Shown: in pieces, positions 23,996 through 34,381 of the stretch
How the letters are laid out: each line of letters opens with the position of its first letter
Numbering within the stretch: position 1 is the first letter of the stretch
DNA from: Rhizopus arrhizus
Lineage: Eukaryota > Mucoromycota > Mucoromycetes > Mucorales > Rhizopodaceae
NCBI GenBank assembly: GCA_024220505.1
Contig: JAKZZE010000001.1
Location: forward strand, 1 to 64,000
Direction of reading: 5' to 3'
Length of the DNA stretch: 64,000 nucleotides
Made by a program: the position numbers and the translations under genes
Notes under the pieces: model-generated
Database searches by the model: none
What the model was told of the DNA's origin: nothing
The model's input: the letters and a program-made list of their open reading frames with translations, nothing else

Positions 23996-24621
23996 AAAAG
24001 ATACGATGCAAGGAGATTCCGGGCCGGGTATTTGTCCTACATAGATACCAATTACAGCAATCGACGCAAATAATTTTTCCGCATCGAATGGTGTCACTTT
24101 CGAGGCAGTCACTTTTAAACTCAGGTAGATATGGCGCTTGCAACACGAAAAAACCTCTTTTGAGCTAATCCCACAAAAACGATGCGGAGGGATTACTCTA
24201 CCAATATTTGTACAACATCAGCATCCGGCACCGCAATGAACGCGAATAATTTCTTCCAATCCAATGGTGGTATTTATAGACCTCTCACTGTAACACACAG
24301 GGAGATACAGGCCTTTAAAGACGAAAAAACCCCCTTGTCGGACGGACATTATGCTACTAGGAAGGATTACAAGCCGAATTCTTGTTCTACCTATATGACA
24401 AGCTTACCCATAGGTAGAAACAGTGCTTCCGCATTTAATCATGATATTTACAAAGTGATCACATCGAAACTCAGCTTGATATCCGTCTTAAGGCGTGAAA
24501 AAAGTGCTTTTGCTGATGGACAAGAAATTGTGCAGGTAGACTGCAATCTGAATATTGCTTCTAGTTATACTTAAAATATTCTTACAACCTCAGATGATAT
24601 TTCTGCATTGACTGCTGATAA
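23996..24621 (+). repeat. Left arm of a ~625-bp inverted repeat
   Basis: Nearly identical in inverted orientation to 30902-31524, with about 6.3 kb between arms. Internally it is a tandem of four diverged ~175-bp coding-like units. No matching target duplication is visible at the outer ends. Confidence 0.92.
24182..24574 (+). pseudogene. Fragment of a tandem-repeat protein (130 aa), left arm
   Basis: Not recognised. The 130-codon frame consists of ~57-residue repeats: unit 2 has NICTTSASGTAMNANNF...SNGG and DEKTPLSDG; unit 3 has NSCSTYMTSLPIGRNSASAF...REKSAFADG; unit 4 begins QEIVQVDCNLNIASSYT. Upstream in another frame, broken by two TAGs, unit 1 reads PGICPT and ITAIDANNFSASNGV with HEKTSFE. 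Downstream after the stop, ISALTADNFKALNF continues the pattern. So this is part of a longer, decayed protein made of repeats with the pattern C.T.....A..ANNF..SNG....VT.....EK..F.DG. Confidence 0.55.
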
Positions 24622-25841
24622 CTTTAAAGCACTAAATTTCTTTTACAAAAAACAATTACGAAGCAAGCAAAAAGGAGCATGAATAGATCTTCAGGGAAAT
24701 TGTACAAAGCCTCTCTTTTTGGCCTGAGCACTATCACTCCTTTCTGTGTATTTTACAACAATATCAGCCGTACCATCTTTTCTAAGGCGAGGTTCATAAT
24801 AGGTATACAATGAAAAGCTGACGGTGGTTGCCAGTAGAAAGCTTATTATACTGTAATGTTTAAGAATTCACCGAACTATTGGTTCTACAATGTGAAAATG
24901 GGCAAAAACTTTTTTTAGGTAAATAAAATTATGACAGTGACAAATTAAGCTAAAAAACTTCATTTGCAAATATGTAGACATGAGACGGGTGAAATATCAA
25001 AACTGGTACTATGTGCTATAATCTGCAAATAGAAGTGCTATAGGTAGACATAATAAAATAATAAATTATGCTATAAACCAAGCATCTCCAACATTAGCAT
25101 AGTTGAATCATAAAGATCTGACGATGAATTATATCATAAAGGGTAATGAATGTCTTGCATATATAATACCAACTTGATATAGTAATGAGTCTTTGCATAA
25201 TTTCTTTTATGATCCAATGTATTAAGTTGCATTGAGACTATGCATGTCAAAATAGAATATTGTTTTTCTTGCATAGTAACTTTATTGATCTAAACGAATG
25301 ATTGAGAAATAATCCTATCAATAATCCGATTGGTGTCTTAATAGCTCCTGTTGTCTGCATTATTAGGTTTCAGTTTTTCTGTACTTATTTAGTAACCGAG
25401 TTTCAGGAACAAAATACGAGAGTCGTCTTAAACAACAATTGCATGGGTGCCTATTTATAAATGCAACATCAGTAGCTTAGAATGACGATTTATAATATAA
25501 TTATACAAGATAAGATTCCATGGAACAATATATGATGACAATGCCCCAATCCAGAATGAAACATCAAGAAAGAACCAATTGATTTAACTCAATCGTCCCC
25601 ATGAATTATTATTCAAAAGAATATAAATATCCCACCTAAATCCTCATTGAAAAAGGATAACTTTAACTGGGATATAATCAAGAATAAAAAGTATCTCAAA
25701 TTATCGTTTTGGTGCATTTTTATTTCTTTTTATTTTCGTTTATTACAAGAAGAACATAGGGTCAATTAGAATAGTCAAACCATCCATAATAGCATGCATA
25801 TGTAACCACAAGGCGCAGGCATATAATGAACCGTAACTTCG
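24622..25841. other. AT-rich gene-free stretch
   Basis: No supported gene or repeat. It lies between the inverted-repeat arm and the minisatellite upstream of the Merlin-like gene. Confidence 0.45.
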
Positions 25842-25976
25842 AATACTAATTTCCGAGTTGTAACCACGAGTACCAATTTCCGAATTGTAACCACGAGTAC
25901 CAATTTCCGAATTGCAACCACGAGTACCAATTTCCGAATTGTAACCACGAGTACTAATTTCCGAGTTGTAACCATG
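25842..25976 (+). repeat. 27-bp minisatellite, about 5 copies
   Basis: Five copies of a 27-bp unit (GTACCAATTTCCGAATTGTAACCACGA) with a few substitutions, ending 57 bp before a TATA box and ~118 bp before the ATG of the transposase-like gene. Position suggests a promoter-proximal array. Confidence 0.93.
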
Positions 25977-26032
25977 TGCATATTTGAGTATCTCATATGT
26001 GAAACAACGTGTTTAATTGCTGTTCAAATATC

Positions 26033-26040
26033 TATATAAA
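26033..26040 (+). promoter_or_regulatory. TATA box of the Merlin-like gene
   Basis: TATATAAA 54 bp before the ATG, followed by a long T run. Confidence 0.6.
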
Positions 26041-26093
26041 GAGACATACCTTTTTTCTTTTTTTTTTTTTTGTCTTCATTTTATATAGTTAAT

Positions 26094-27830
26094 ATGCCTC
26101 GTTTCAACTCATCTGCTTCTGTCCCTTCAAACAACGATGTCACTCCTCGTAGGGGCGGTCGAGTATCTGGTCAAGTAGTCTCACGTTACAGGTCTTATGT
26201 TCCTCCTGCTGGTGACCGTGTCCTTGAAGCGCAAATAATTGTTAGTCCTGAAGGAGCATGGGAGTAAGTTAATTATAATAAAAAATGTTACATTGCGATA
26301 GTGGGATTTTTTTTCTTACTAACTCTTTACCTTTGTTTGCAGTCATCTTTTATCCGTAAACAACGCTTTTCATAGAACTAATGTATGTGGCATTGATGGC
26401 TGTCGAAAAGTTTGCACCCTAAGAAATCGTGTCGACAGCGGAAGACTTACGTACTATTGTGCTGGTGGTCTTGAGATTGATGAAAATGGTGCTACTATTG
26501 GTCATGCTGGAAGAAAATCACGCGTTTGTACGTATAATTCGGTGTTCTACAATCGTAAATGCTTGACCAACTACACTCTTTCTGTGATGTATGACTATTT
26601 AAAAGACTCAAGCATTACCAACATTTGCAACTCCCACAACATGAGCCGTCCTGCTGTGACTTCATTGGCAAATGATCTTCGTTTAATGATGCTCAGTGAT
26701 TACAATGCCCATAATCGACAAGAGGAGCATAAGCTAGGTTCTAACATAAGGTGTCATCACATACAAATAGATGAATCTAAGTTTGGCAAGCGCAAAAACC
26801 ATCGTGGTCATCGTGTAGAAGGTATCTGGGTCTTTGGTATGGTTGAGTGCTTGGTCCCCATCAACGAAGCAGATCGGTTTTACACCTACACTGATCATCG
26901 AACTGGCGAACAAGAGCTAAGACCTAGGTACGAAGCAGGACGCAAATTCTTTTGCACCGTCCCTAATCGAACAGCGGCAACACTCTTGCCCATCATTTAT
27001 GATAACTGCCAGCGTGGGTCAACCATTAGATCTGATGGATGGAGAGCATATTCCGGTCTGCACCCTAGGGAAGAGCATGACGAAAATACTGGCGAGATAC
27101 TTGACAACACAAGAGCTTACAATGATGGCAACTTCTTTTTTCAAGACATCAGGTTGTTAATCATTCCTTAGACTTTGCCACAGTAGATCAAGTTCAAGGT
27201 AACCAAGGCGAGTATTCTGGCTTGCCAATATCTGGTAAGATTCATACCAACATGATCGAAAGTATGTGGGCTCCTTTGAAAGCATTTATCAAGCCTCGTA
27301 ACCGAACCAAAAAGAACTGTTACAAACGCATCTTGGAGTATCTTTGGCGAAGCGAAAATGGAGGTAGTGTAAAACAGTGCTTTGAACGTATGATTCGTGA
27401 GGTGGCAATGGATTCGAATACAGCTCAACAGTCTGCTGAAACTGAAAGCTGGTTTACCCGCGGTGTTGATGGCAATTCCCCTTCTGTGTCAGCACGAATT
27501 GCAGCTAGAGATGCTCGTCGTTTTGAAGCATGGGTAGAACGTCGTCGTGCCCGCGATGCTAGGGAATTGTTAGAAGAAGAAGCTATACAAGCAAACGATG
27601 GCGGGGAGGAGCTAAATGACACGGCAGAAACATCCAGCTTTTTACTTCAATCAGAGCAGGGCAGTCCTTTGGTATCTAGCAATGGTCAAAACGAAGCCTT
27701 ACCTACACATAGTAATCGTCTTGGTGGAAGGCCTCGAACTGGAAGCCGTCCTGTTGGTAGACCTAGAGGTGCTAACCGTGCTGCCCGTACTACCCGTAGA
27801 AATTTAGGCAATAGAGCCAGTAACTCATAA
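26094..27830 (+). pseudogene. Merlin/IS1595 (ISXO2-like) transposase gene with one frameshift
   Basis: Exon 1 is 26094-26263; an intron 26264-26342 (79 nt, with a TACTAAC branch site) joins in frame to exon 2. Exon 2 encodes a Cys-rich segment (VCGIDGC, YYCAGG), then the catalytic domain: IDESKFGKRKNHRGHRVEGI (first Asp), STIRSDGWRAYSG (second Asp), KIHTNMIESMWAPLK (Glu). This order is characteristic of the IS1595/Merlin family. Near 27136-27147, at a T6 run, the frame must shift by -1 to continue into HQVVNHSLDF, a strongly conserved family segment. A lost T would explain it; programmed slippage on CTTTTTT is possible. The C-terminal tail contains AT-hook-like GGRPRTGSRPVGRPRG. Terminal inverted repeats of a Merlin element were not found, so it could be a fixed host copy. 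Confidence 0.85.
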
Positions 27831-28094
27831 ACTAGCTATGTTTAAATATAGCTTTAATTAAATATGTACCTTCAGGTTCTATGTCTTAATTGTATCCCTT
27901 TCATGCTTAATAATAAAAATAAAATACCACTATCAAAACGCTAAAAAAATGATTTGCTGTAAACTTACACTCCTTCCAAGTGAAGTTGATACATACTGAT
28001 GATAGATCTGTTGTAGTAGTGATGTTTATTAAGATTATGCAAAATCTTAGTCCCTTTGTCTGAGTAAAGGGTGCTGTTGAGCAGTAACCAATTA
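27831..28094. other. 3' flank of the Merlin-like gene
   Basis: AT-rich, with AATAAAAATAAAATA near 27911 that could serve as poly(A) signal. No gene. Confidence 0.4.
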
Positions 28095-29733
28095 CAGTAG
28101 GTCACAAAACTGCTGCAAGGAATTGCAAAACTCAGGTTTTACAGCTGGTTGTCCATGGGTACTGCACCAAACTATCTCAAACTTTGACTGTTTGTACCTC
28201 AATGGAAAGTGCATTTATTCGTCGATTGTCGGATGTGGGCAATGGTTATTGGTGGAATTTGAGATCGCTAAAGGTAGTATTATGAACATCCGACATTTTT
28301 TACTTGTTCACATATGTTTTAAATGACGAATTTTAATACGACCCAACCGGTTGCTATCATAATTTTTCACATTCTTGACATGATTAGAATGACGCCAGTA
28401 TATAAAAGCGCTTACAATTCCTTTATTTTAAATTTTATATTCCCTTATTTAAATTATTTCTCTTTTTTACCCTATCGTCAATCGCATGCCTAAACGGCTG
28501 TCAGAGGAGAAAGTAAACGATCTCAAACAGGCATTAACCGGATCCACATCAATGTATGATATTGCCAAGGAGACTGGATTACATTAATCAACTGTTACTA
28601 GATACTCTAGACGGCTGTTTTCAAGTAGGACAGTAAACACAGGTGGTAGACCTACAGTAGTCTCCAAAGCGACGAAGCGGTTAATCAAAAGAAAAGTCAT
28701 GGAATGGGTTCTAAAGGCTTCTAAAGAGGTGTACCGGGAGCTGATTGGATTTGGCTATGATATCTCATACCAGTCAGAAATTAACGTACTGAAATCAATG
28801 GAGTTCCATTTTCTGATAGAAAAAAAGAAGCCATTTCAGACAAAAGTGCATACGTAGCATCAGTTAGAATGGGTCAAGGAGCATCAAGGTTAGGCAATGA
28901 GTGATCGACAACAAACAGTGCACTTTAATGAGACCAAGCTCAGCGTATAGGGCTTTGATGATGCTGATCACTATTGGAAACGGCCAAGTGACCTTCTTTA
29001 ACATCATGACCTGGATTTTGCAATCAATCACGGAGCTAGCAAAATGATGCCCTGGGGTTGTGTAATCTCTGAAGGACCAGGATATACTTGCTAAATTTAC
29101 GATGGAAACTTGAACTTGGGTGTTTACCAGCATATTTTGAACACTACGCTTCGTGATACTATGAAGTACTACAATTTCGACTGGCCCAACATTTAGTTTT
29201 AGCATGATAATAACACAAAGCACAAGGCATAATCTACAATAGCCTAGTTATGTAGTCACCAAGAGAGCTATGTTAACTATTGGTCAGCTTAGATCCCCGA
29301 CTTAAATTCAATCGAGCACGTAGGACATCAATTGAAGTTGAAACTCAACTATTACGAACATAGAGCAAAGAACACGGATGTGTTTTGGGAACGAGTTGAT
29401 GAAATATGAAATGACTTCCATAAAGATCTTTGCCAAGGACATATAGATAACATTCCGGAAAGAACTCAAGAGATTATTAATAGAAAAGTAGGACCAACTA
29501 AATATTAATAAATAAGTTCATTCCGTTCAAATTTTCATTTTTTCAAATTTTCAAATTGCGCGCCTCATACTTCCTTCAACACTTATCCAATAGGGCATAA
29601 ACTCTTTCGGATTTTTCAAGACATGTAGAAGATTTACTATGTGGGAACAGAGGCAGTTTGTGCCATTGTAACAGGATGTGCGCTACAAAAACCAAAAAAA
29701 ATGGATTCCTTGCAGCAGTTTTGTGACCTACTG
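28095..29733 (+). mobile_element. Tc1-like element with dead transposase
   Basis: Bounded by ~30-bp inverted repeats starting CAGTAGGTCACAAAACTGCT, with TA on each side (28093-28094 and 29734-29735). Length 1639 bp. It is a different family from the other Tc1-like elements here. Confidence 0.93.
28486..29508 (+). pseudogene. Tc1-like transposase with 12 stops and no indel
   Basis: From ATG 28486 a single frame runs 341 codons to TAA 29506-29508 and is recognisable throughout: MPKRLSEEKVNDLKQAL, HTH-like region, HFNETK (catalytic Asp replaced by Asn), HDNNTKHK block, IPDLNSIEHVGHQLK, and a family-typical end TQEIINRKVGPTKY. It is interrupted by 12 in-frame stops (4 TAA, 7 TAG, 1 TGA) but contains no frameshift. 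Most stops sit where the family has Gln or Trp, as expected for C-to-T or G-to-A transitions. The gene is inactive. Confidence 0.9.
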
Positions 29734-29735
29734 TA

Positions 29736-30901
29736 AAGTCGACATTGATAGATATAAGGTTTAATGCAAGATTGTAATTAAAATAAAACAAGATAAAAGT
29801 TAAGTTAAATAAGGCGATGTATGTCGTATTTTCGTTATTACACTTAAATATCGAGTGAGATTGATCAAGATCTCCATGTTATATAATTTAAAGCTATCTT
29901 TATCCAACACTACTGATATATAGCATTCAGTATATATAGTCAACTTTAGTAGCTCATATTTTGTAGCTGTGGTTCCTTCATTACTAATTTTATAAAGACG
30001 TCATCTGTATTTAATGGGCTCTCTTCTCTGTCTTCACTCAATAAAAAAGCTCAAATAACTCATCGATTAACAAATTTCAATTTTTACTTTATTTTGAACT
30101 GTAATCCAGAATACACCATCCCAAACATCACAACAATGATTAATTTCAGGTTAATGTATCCTTTTAGAATATGCTTTGTATTAATGATGGTTCTTTGTGC
30201 TGCTGTCGTAAGGTTAAAAAAAATATAAAAAAAAACAAAAACAGAACAAAAGCAAAAGAAAAAAAAACAACAACAACAAAAACAATAACAGTAGAACAGT
30301 AACTGGTTGTAGTCAACATTGGTAAATATAAGTCTTGATACAAGATCATAATTAAAATAAAATAAAATATAAACATATTTAAATAAGACGATGCAATCAA
30401 TTCCAATTAAACATATTCTAAAAAAATATGTATTGTATCCATGAGAGTTCTTTGATAAGAAGAAGTATCAACTAAAATAACCAAGTCCAATCCCATGTCA
30501 GGAATATTGCTAATCTTTCACATAATTGAAACAACGCGTAAAATAACGTTATTCCAATCAGTGAGGAATTCCCAGAATAAAATATAATCTATGACAGACA
30601 TACAAAAGAACAAATGAAAAGTTTTCATAATCATAATTAGAGATGACACTTGCTAAAGTACCTGAAGATTAGAAGAACGATCACAATACAACATATCAAG
30701 CCACTCACTCAATAAGATATAAATACCTGACTTCAATTAGAATAATTTATAGTTTAAGTTAAACTGAAATATAAACCAGTCTCATGCAGGACTTACACTC
30801 TTTCCTTATTATTGTTTAATAATTTTTTCATTATATGACAATTGGATATATGTTACCATTGTTATGTAAGATATTATGAAGGGTAACCTTTAATAGAATT
30901 A
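29736..30901. mobile_element. AT-rich region with diverged LTR-like sequence
   Basis: 29830-30080 resembles LTR family G (ATGGGCTCTC...CTCATCGATTA and the ATATATAGCA region), strongly diverged. A ~85-bp segment at 29740-29825 recurs, diverged, at 30312-30400. No gene is supported; the small frames here are AT-rich noise. Confidence 0.4.
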
Positions 30902-31524
30902 GCAGTCAATGCAGAAATATCATCTGAGGTTGTAAGAATATCTTAAGTATAACTAGAAGCAATATTCAGATTGCAGTCTACCTGCACAATTTCTTGTCCA
31001 TCAGCAAAAGCACTTTTTTCACGCCTTAAGACGGATATCAAGCTGAGTTTCGATGTGATCACTTTGTAAATATCATGATTAAATGCGGAAGCACTGTTTC
31101 TACCTATGGGTAAGCTTGTCATATAGGTAGAACAAGAATTCGGCTTGTAATCCTTCCTAGTAGCATAATGTCCGTCCGACAAGGGGGTTTTTTCGTCTTT
31201 AAAGGCCTGTATCTCCCTGTGTGTTACAGTGAGAGGTCTATAAATACCACCATTGGATTGGAAGAAATTATTCGCGTTCATTGCGGTGCCGGATGCTGAT
31301 GTTGTACAAATATTGGTAGAGTAATCCCTCCGCATCGTTTTTGTGGGATTAGCTCAAAAGAGGTTTTTTCGTGTTGCAAGCGCCATATCTACCTGAGTTT
31401 AAAAGTGACTGCCTCGAAAGTGACACCATTCGATGCGGAAAAATTATTTGCGTCGATTGCTGTAATTGGTATCTATGTAGGACAAATACCCGGCCCGGAA
31501 TCTTCTTGCATCGTATCTTTTACA
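30902..31524 (-). repeat. Right arm of the ~625-bp inverted repeat
   Basis: Inverted copy of 23996-24621, with only a few base differences noticed. Outside the arm the two flanks are unrelated. Confidence 0.92.
30943..31335 (-). pseudogene. Fragment of a tandem-repeat protein (130 aa), right arm
   Basis: Same 130-residue product as 24182-24574, identical at protein level, on the opposite strand. Same interpretation: a piece of a decayed repeat protein duplicated as an inverted copy. Confidence 0.55.
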
Positions 31525-31569
31525 TTGTCCGTTTATATATGTATATATAGTATGTGGACGGTAAATCTT

Positions 31570-32016
31570 TCACAGATCCGGTGGCTGCGTGGTACGCATA
31601 CCCTTACGAGCAGCCGAGGCGAACGAGGAAGTTGTAGGTGCAGGCGTGGAGGTAGGAGTGGGAGGTGACTTCCACTTGGAGGCCTCAGATCCAGCAGGCT
31701 TGTTAACTGCTACAGTCTTAGGTGTAGCAGTAAGTGGGGCATTAAGAGCCTCTAGCTCTTTAATACGGCGATGAGCCGCCTCAAGGTCAGCTCTTAGGTT
31801 CTGGTTCTCTTTGGTCAGAGCTTCCAGGTGTGCAAGGCGTTGACCTTGGCTGGTAATCATGGCCATGATCGGTTGGAACCAATCAGGCATACCGGGAAGG
31901 ATACCAAAGTCAAGAGGCCCATTAAGTGAGAGGGCCGATGCGGTAGGGGCAGTGGCAGGGCCAAAATGGAAATCTGGCTCGCTTGTCAATGTGGTGGTGA
32001 TATTGGCTATATCCAT
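31570..32016 (-). CDS. Coiled-coil protein fragment, possibly a LINE ORF1 N-terminus
   Basis: 148 residues from ATG 32014-32016 to TGA 31570-31572. The frame stays open upstream to about 32280 (KQSIISSINPSK, SPDPEPSAATKRTLEDRSPP), so the real start may lie further up or an exon may be missing. Central segment QRLAHLEALTKENQNLRADL followed by EAAHRRIKELEAL is a strong coiled coil. The C-terminal Pro/Thr/Ala-rich tail has SFASAARKGMR. Similar coiled-coil plus 'SFA.AAR.G' tails occur, from memory, in ORF1 of fungal L1-like elements, but no reverse transcriptase follows. GC content is clearly higher than the neighbours. Confidence 0.5.
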   Translation of the reverse strand: MDIANITTTLTSEPDFHFGPATAPTASALSLNGPLDFGILPGMPDWFQPIMAMITSQGQRLAHLEALTKENQNLRADLEAAHRRIKELEALNAPLTATPKTVAVNKPAGSEASKWKSPPTPTSTPAPTTSSFASAARKGMRTTQPPDL

Positions 32017-32280
32017 GTTGTGCTTTGGCTTGCCGGTTGGGTGACGCTCAATATCAAGAGGTAGGAAGGGCGGAGAACGATCTTCGAGGGTGCGTTTAGT
32101 GGCGGCAGAGGGTTCAGGGTCAGGGGAAGTTTGTCTTTTGTTGTTGCTGTTCTTCTGACTGTCTAAAGGAGTATTTGTTGGATTTCTCGATGGGATTTCA
32201 ATCTTAGAAGGTGAGGGCTGTTGTTTGTTGTTTATCTTGGATGGATTGATTGAACTAATGATGGATTGCTTTGTTTTTCT

Positions 32281-33490
32281 TTAAAGAAGTGCGAACGGAT
32301 GATTGTTTAGCCGTGCGACATGGTCTAACAATCCAACGCATGAAAGAAGATGTGTCGTTGTTAACAATAGAACCAACCAATAGTAAGTCGAAATAAACAA
32401 TAAAATAAACTTGAACTTGTGAGGAAAGCTGTTCTTTATTTTTTACAAAACAATACAACTATTTATATGTTTTAATGATGATGTCCAGAAATCTCTCGAA
32501 TTTTCTCAATTGTCCCAGGTAGCGGGGTTGTAATGAGAACAGGGTCTCAGGGACATCAGGGTCTCAACTTTTGTTCGGCCCGCACAACACGTGTTGTCCG
32601 GACCGGAGAATTGGGTGAGGGCTTATGTCTTTTAGCTACGACAGATGCATGATACGCTGCGGTGTAATGTAGTTGTGAACTTTTCTGTTATTTTATAAAT
32701 GCTTGATCCGAGACAGTCAACAAACAAATATAAAATTCGAATAAACAATTGATTCTTTCTCTTGATAGCTATTTCTACTGATCTATTCCCTTTTCCAATG
32801 TCTTTTGATAAACAAGTAATCGCAAAAGTACGCTTAAAATTATTTATACGAAAGAAAAGCTATTTTTTTTATTTAATGTCTAAATTGAATTCTTAATTCT
32901 AATCTGTCAAGGGTGTGTAACTGAATCAATACAATAGTTTAGCTCCGGTTGTTGTCTTGATGACGTAAATTGCCTTTTTAGGAAGGAGAGTTTTACTATA
33001 AATTTCATCTAAGTATCATGTGATATGTGTGTTTTCCCCAACTATGTTTACCTTGAATAATATAACTTTCAATTACTAGTATGGGAACCTCTTTAGGCAG
33101 TAAGACTTTAAAAGCGTAAAGTAAGTATATAAAAAATGGGAAGAAGACTGTATATCGTTTATTATTGTGTCAACAACACTATTTATAATAAAGCTCTTTT
33201 AACATTCCGTTATTTCTCGTTCTTCTAAATCAACTGAGTTTTTGACATTGTATTCCTTTAGGCACAATAGGATCTTCATAAGTAATTAGCTTTACAGGAA
33301 CTCTAGTATTTCTCGCGTCTGTGCTAAACAGCCCATCTGTGTAACTCCACACTATTTTCCAATACAGCCATAAAAGCACCAAACAATAAGAAAATACTGC
33401 CCGATCCGAACAACATCCATCCGGTCCGCAAAACACGTGATTAAATGGAGGACGAAGAGATGAATTTAGCCACATATCACATGCACAAGT
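32281..33490. other. Intergenic stretch before tRNA-Val
   Basis: No supported gene. It holds a perfect palindrome at 32584-32597, several TATA-like motifs (32711, 33127, 33182) and a GTCCGGACC-type motif near it that is partly echoed at 33412-33440. Confidence 0.45.
32584..32597. promoter_or_regulatory. Palindrome with CACGTG core
   Basis: ACAACACGTGTTGT is a perfect 14-bp palindrome centred on an E-box (CACGTG), in a locally GC-richer patch. A bHLH-type factor site is possible. A similar AAAACACGTGATT half occurs at 33431. Confidence 0.35.
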
Positions 33491-33564
33491 GGTTTCTTGG
33501 TGTAGTTGGTTATCACGCCTGTCTAACACACAGGCGGTCGCCAGTTCGAGTCTGGCAGAAATCA
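33491..33564 (+). tRNA. tRNA-Val (AAC)
   Basis: 74 nt fold into a cloverleaf: acceptor GGTTTCT/AGAAATC (one G-T), D-arm with TGGTGTAGTTGG (A box), anticodon stem CCTGT/ACAGG with loop CTAACAC, anticodon AAC, T-stem GCCAG/CTGGC with loop TTCGAGT (B box), discriminator A. No intron. Confidence 0.95.
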
Positions 33565-33567
33565 TTC

Positions 33568-33572
33568 TTTTT
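33568..33572 (+). terminator. Pol III terminator
   Basis: A T5 run begins 4 nt after the tRNA, the usual RNA polymerase III stop. Confidence 0.8.
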
Positions 33573-33606
33573 AAAAATTTTGTTTTATCATTTTGTCATA
33601 TTGTAG

Positions 33607-34163
33607 TGTAACACACAAGAATAAAACGGCGGAATTTAAATCGTTGCAGTTTATAACGAACGCCTTGCAGTTTACAACAACCACCTTACACTATACAACA
33701 ACCGCCTCTTATGTTATAACAACCATTCAAAATACCAAAAACAGAACAAAACATAAAATCCAAAAACATATAAATAACCCCAAAGAATAATCTCAAAAAA
33801 TACTTCACTTCTAACTTCCTAACTTCTCTCTTATTTTATTTTTACTTTTTCTTTTTATCAAATAAATATTCTTTTAAAGAGGCAAACTATCTCTTATTTT
33901 ATTTAACATCAAGAACAAGAAGTCCCTTGAAGCTATTATACTTCATTGTAAATCCCCTTTTTTATTTTACTTTATCTTTTTATTTTTATTCTACCTTAAC
34001 TAAAACAGTTTGATCTACTTTATAAGATCTGGTGGTCACTATAACAAGCGAATCAAGCCAATCCAACTCATATAAAAGCAATTATTATACCAATTACAAC
34101 TTAAATCTGTTTATTTAAACCTCAACTCAACACACTCAAGCGAACTAGTAAAAATTTATTACA
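33607..34163 (+). repeat. 5' LTR of element A
   Basis: TGTAACACACAAG...TTTATTACA, 557 bp, family A. Contains TATA-like ACATATAAATAACC near 33769, the shared AAGTCCCTTGAAG...CTTCATTGTAAAT box near 33931-33954, and an internal primer-site-like motif at 34030. Confidence 0.97.
34030..34040 (+). other. Internal primer-binding-site-like motif in the LTR
   Basis: TGGTGGTCACT is identical to the 11-nt core of the actual primer-binding site at 34166-34176, but lies inside the LTR, 136 bp upstream. The same motif sits in most LTRs of this window. Confidence 0.7.
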
Positions 34164-34165
34164 TT

Positions 34166-34176
34166 TGGTGGTCACT
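34166..34176 (+). other. Primer-binding site of element A
   Basis: TGGTGGTCACT begins two bases after the LTR end. Starting with TGG, it would pair with a tRNA 3' end AGTGACC-A-CCA, i.e. the 7-nt acceptor strand, discriminator and CCA. The following bases (ACGAGGGG) are shared with element 2b only. Confidence 0.75.
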
Positions 34177-34381
34177 ACGAGGGGAAATAAAACATCAAAT
34201 CAAGAAATCAAATCAAGAAATTAATACGAGGGGCAAAATTGAAAAACTACAACGAAATCACATCAATAAATCAAATTAAATCAAGAAACAATCCAAGAAT
34301 ATATTCACACCAAATCAAATCAAAAACAATCAGAAGACACTCAAAATAGAATCAACAATTTCAAAACACTTATTATCGACA

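Noticed and set aside
23996..31524. Inverted arms as terminal repeats of one autonomous DNA transposon
   Set aside because: No flanking target duplication, arms contain decayed coding repeats, and Merlin elements normally have short terminal repeats. Kept only as an open finding.
31570..32016. Complete LINE element
   Set aside because: Only a coiled-coil N-terminal-like fragment is present; no reverse transcriptase or endonuclease follows on that strand.
33230..33565. Minus-strand 111-codon ORF
   Set aside because: It overlaps the tRNA-Val gene on the opposite strand and has no other support.
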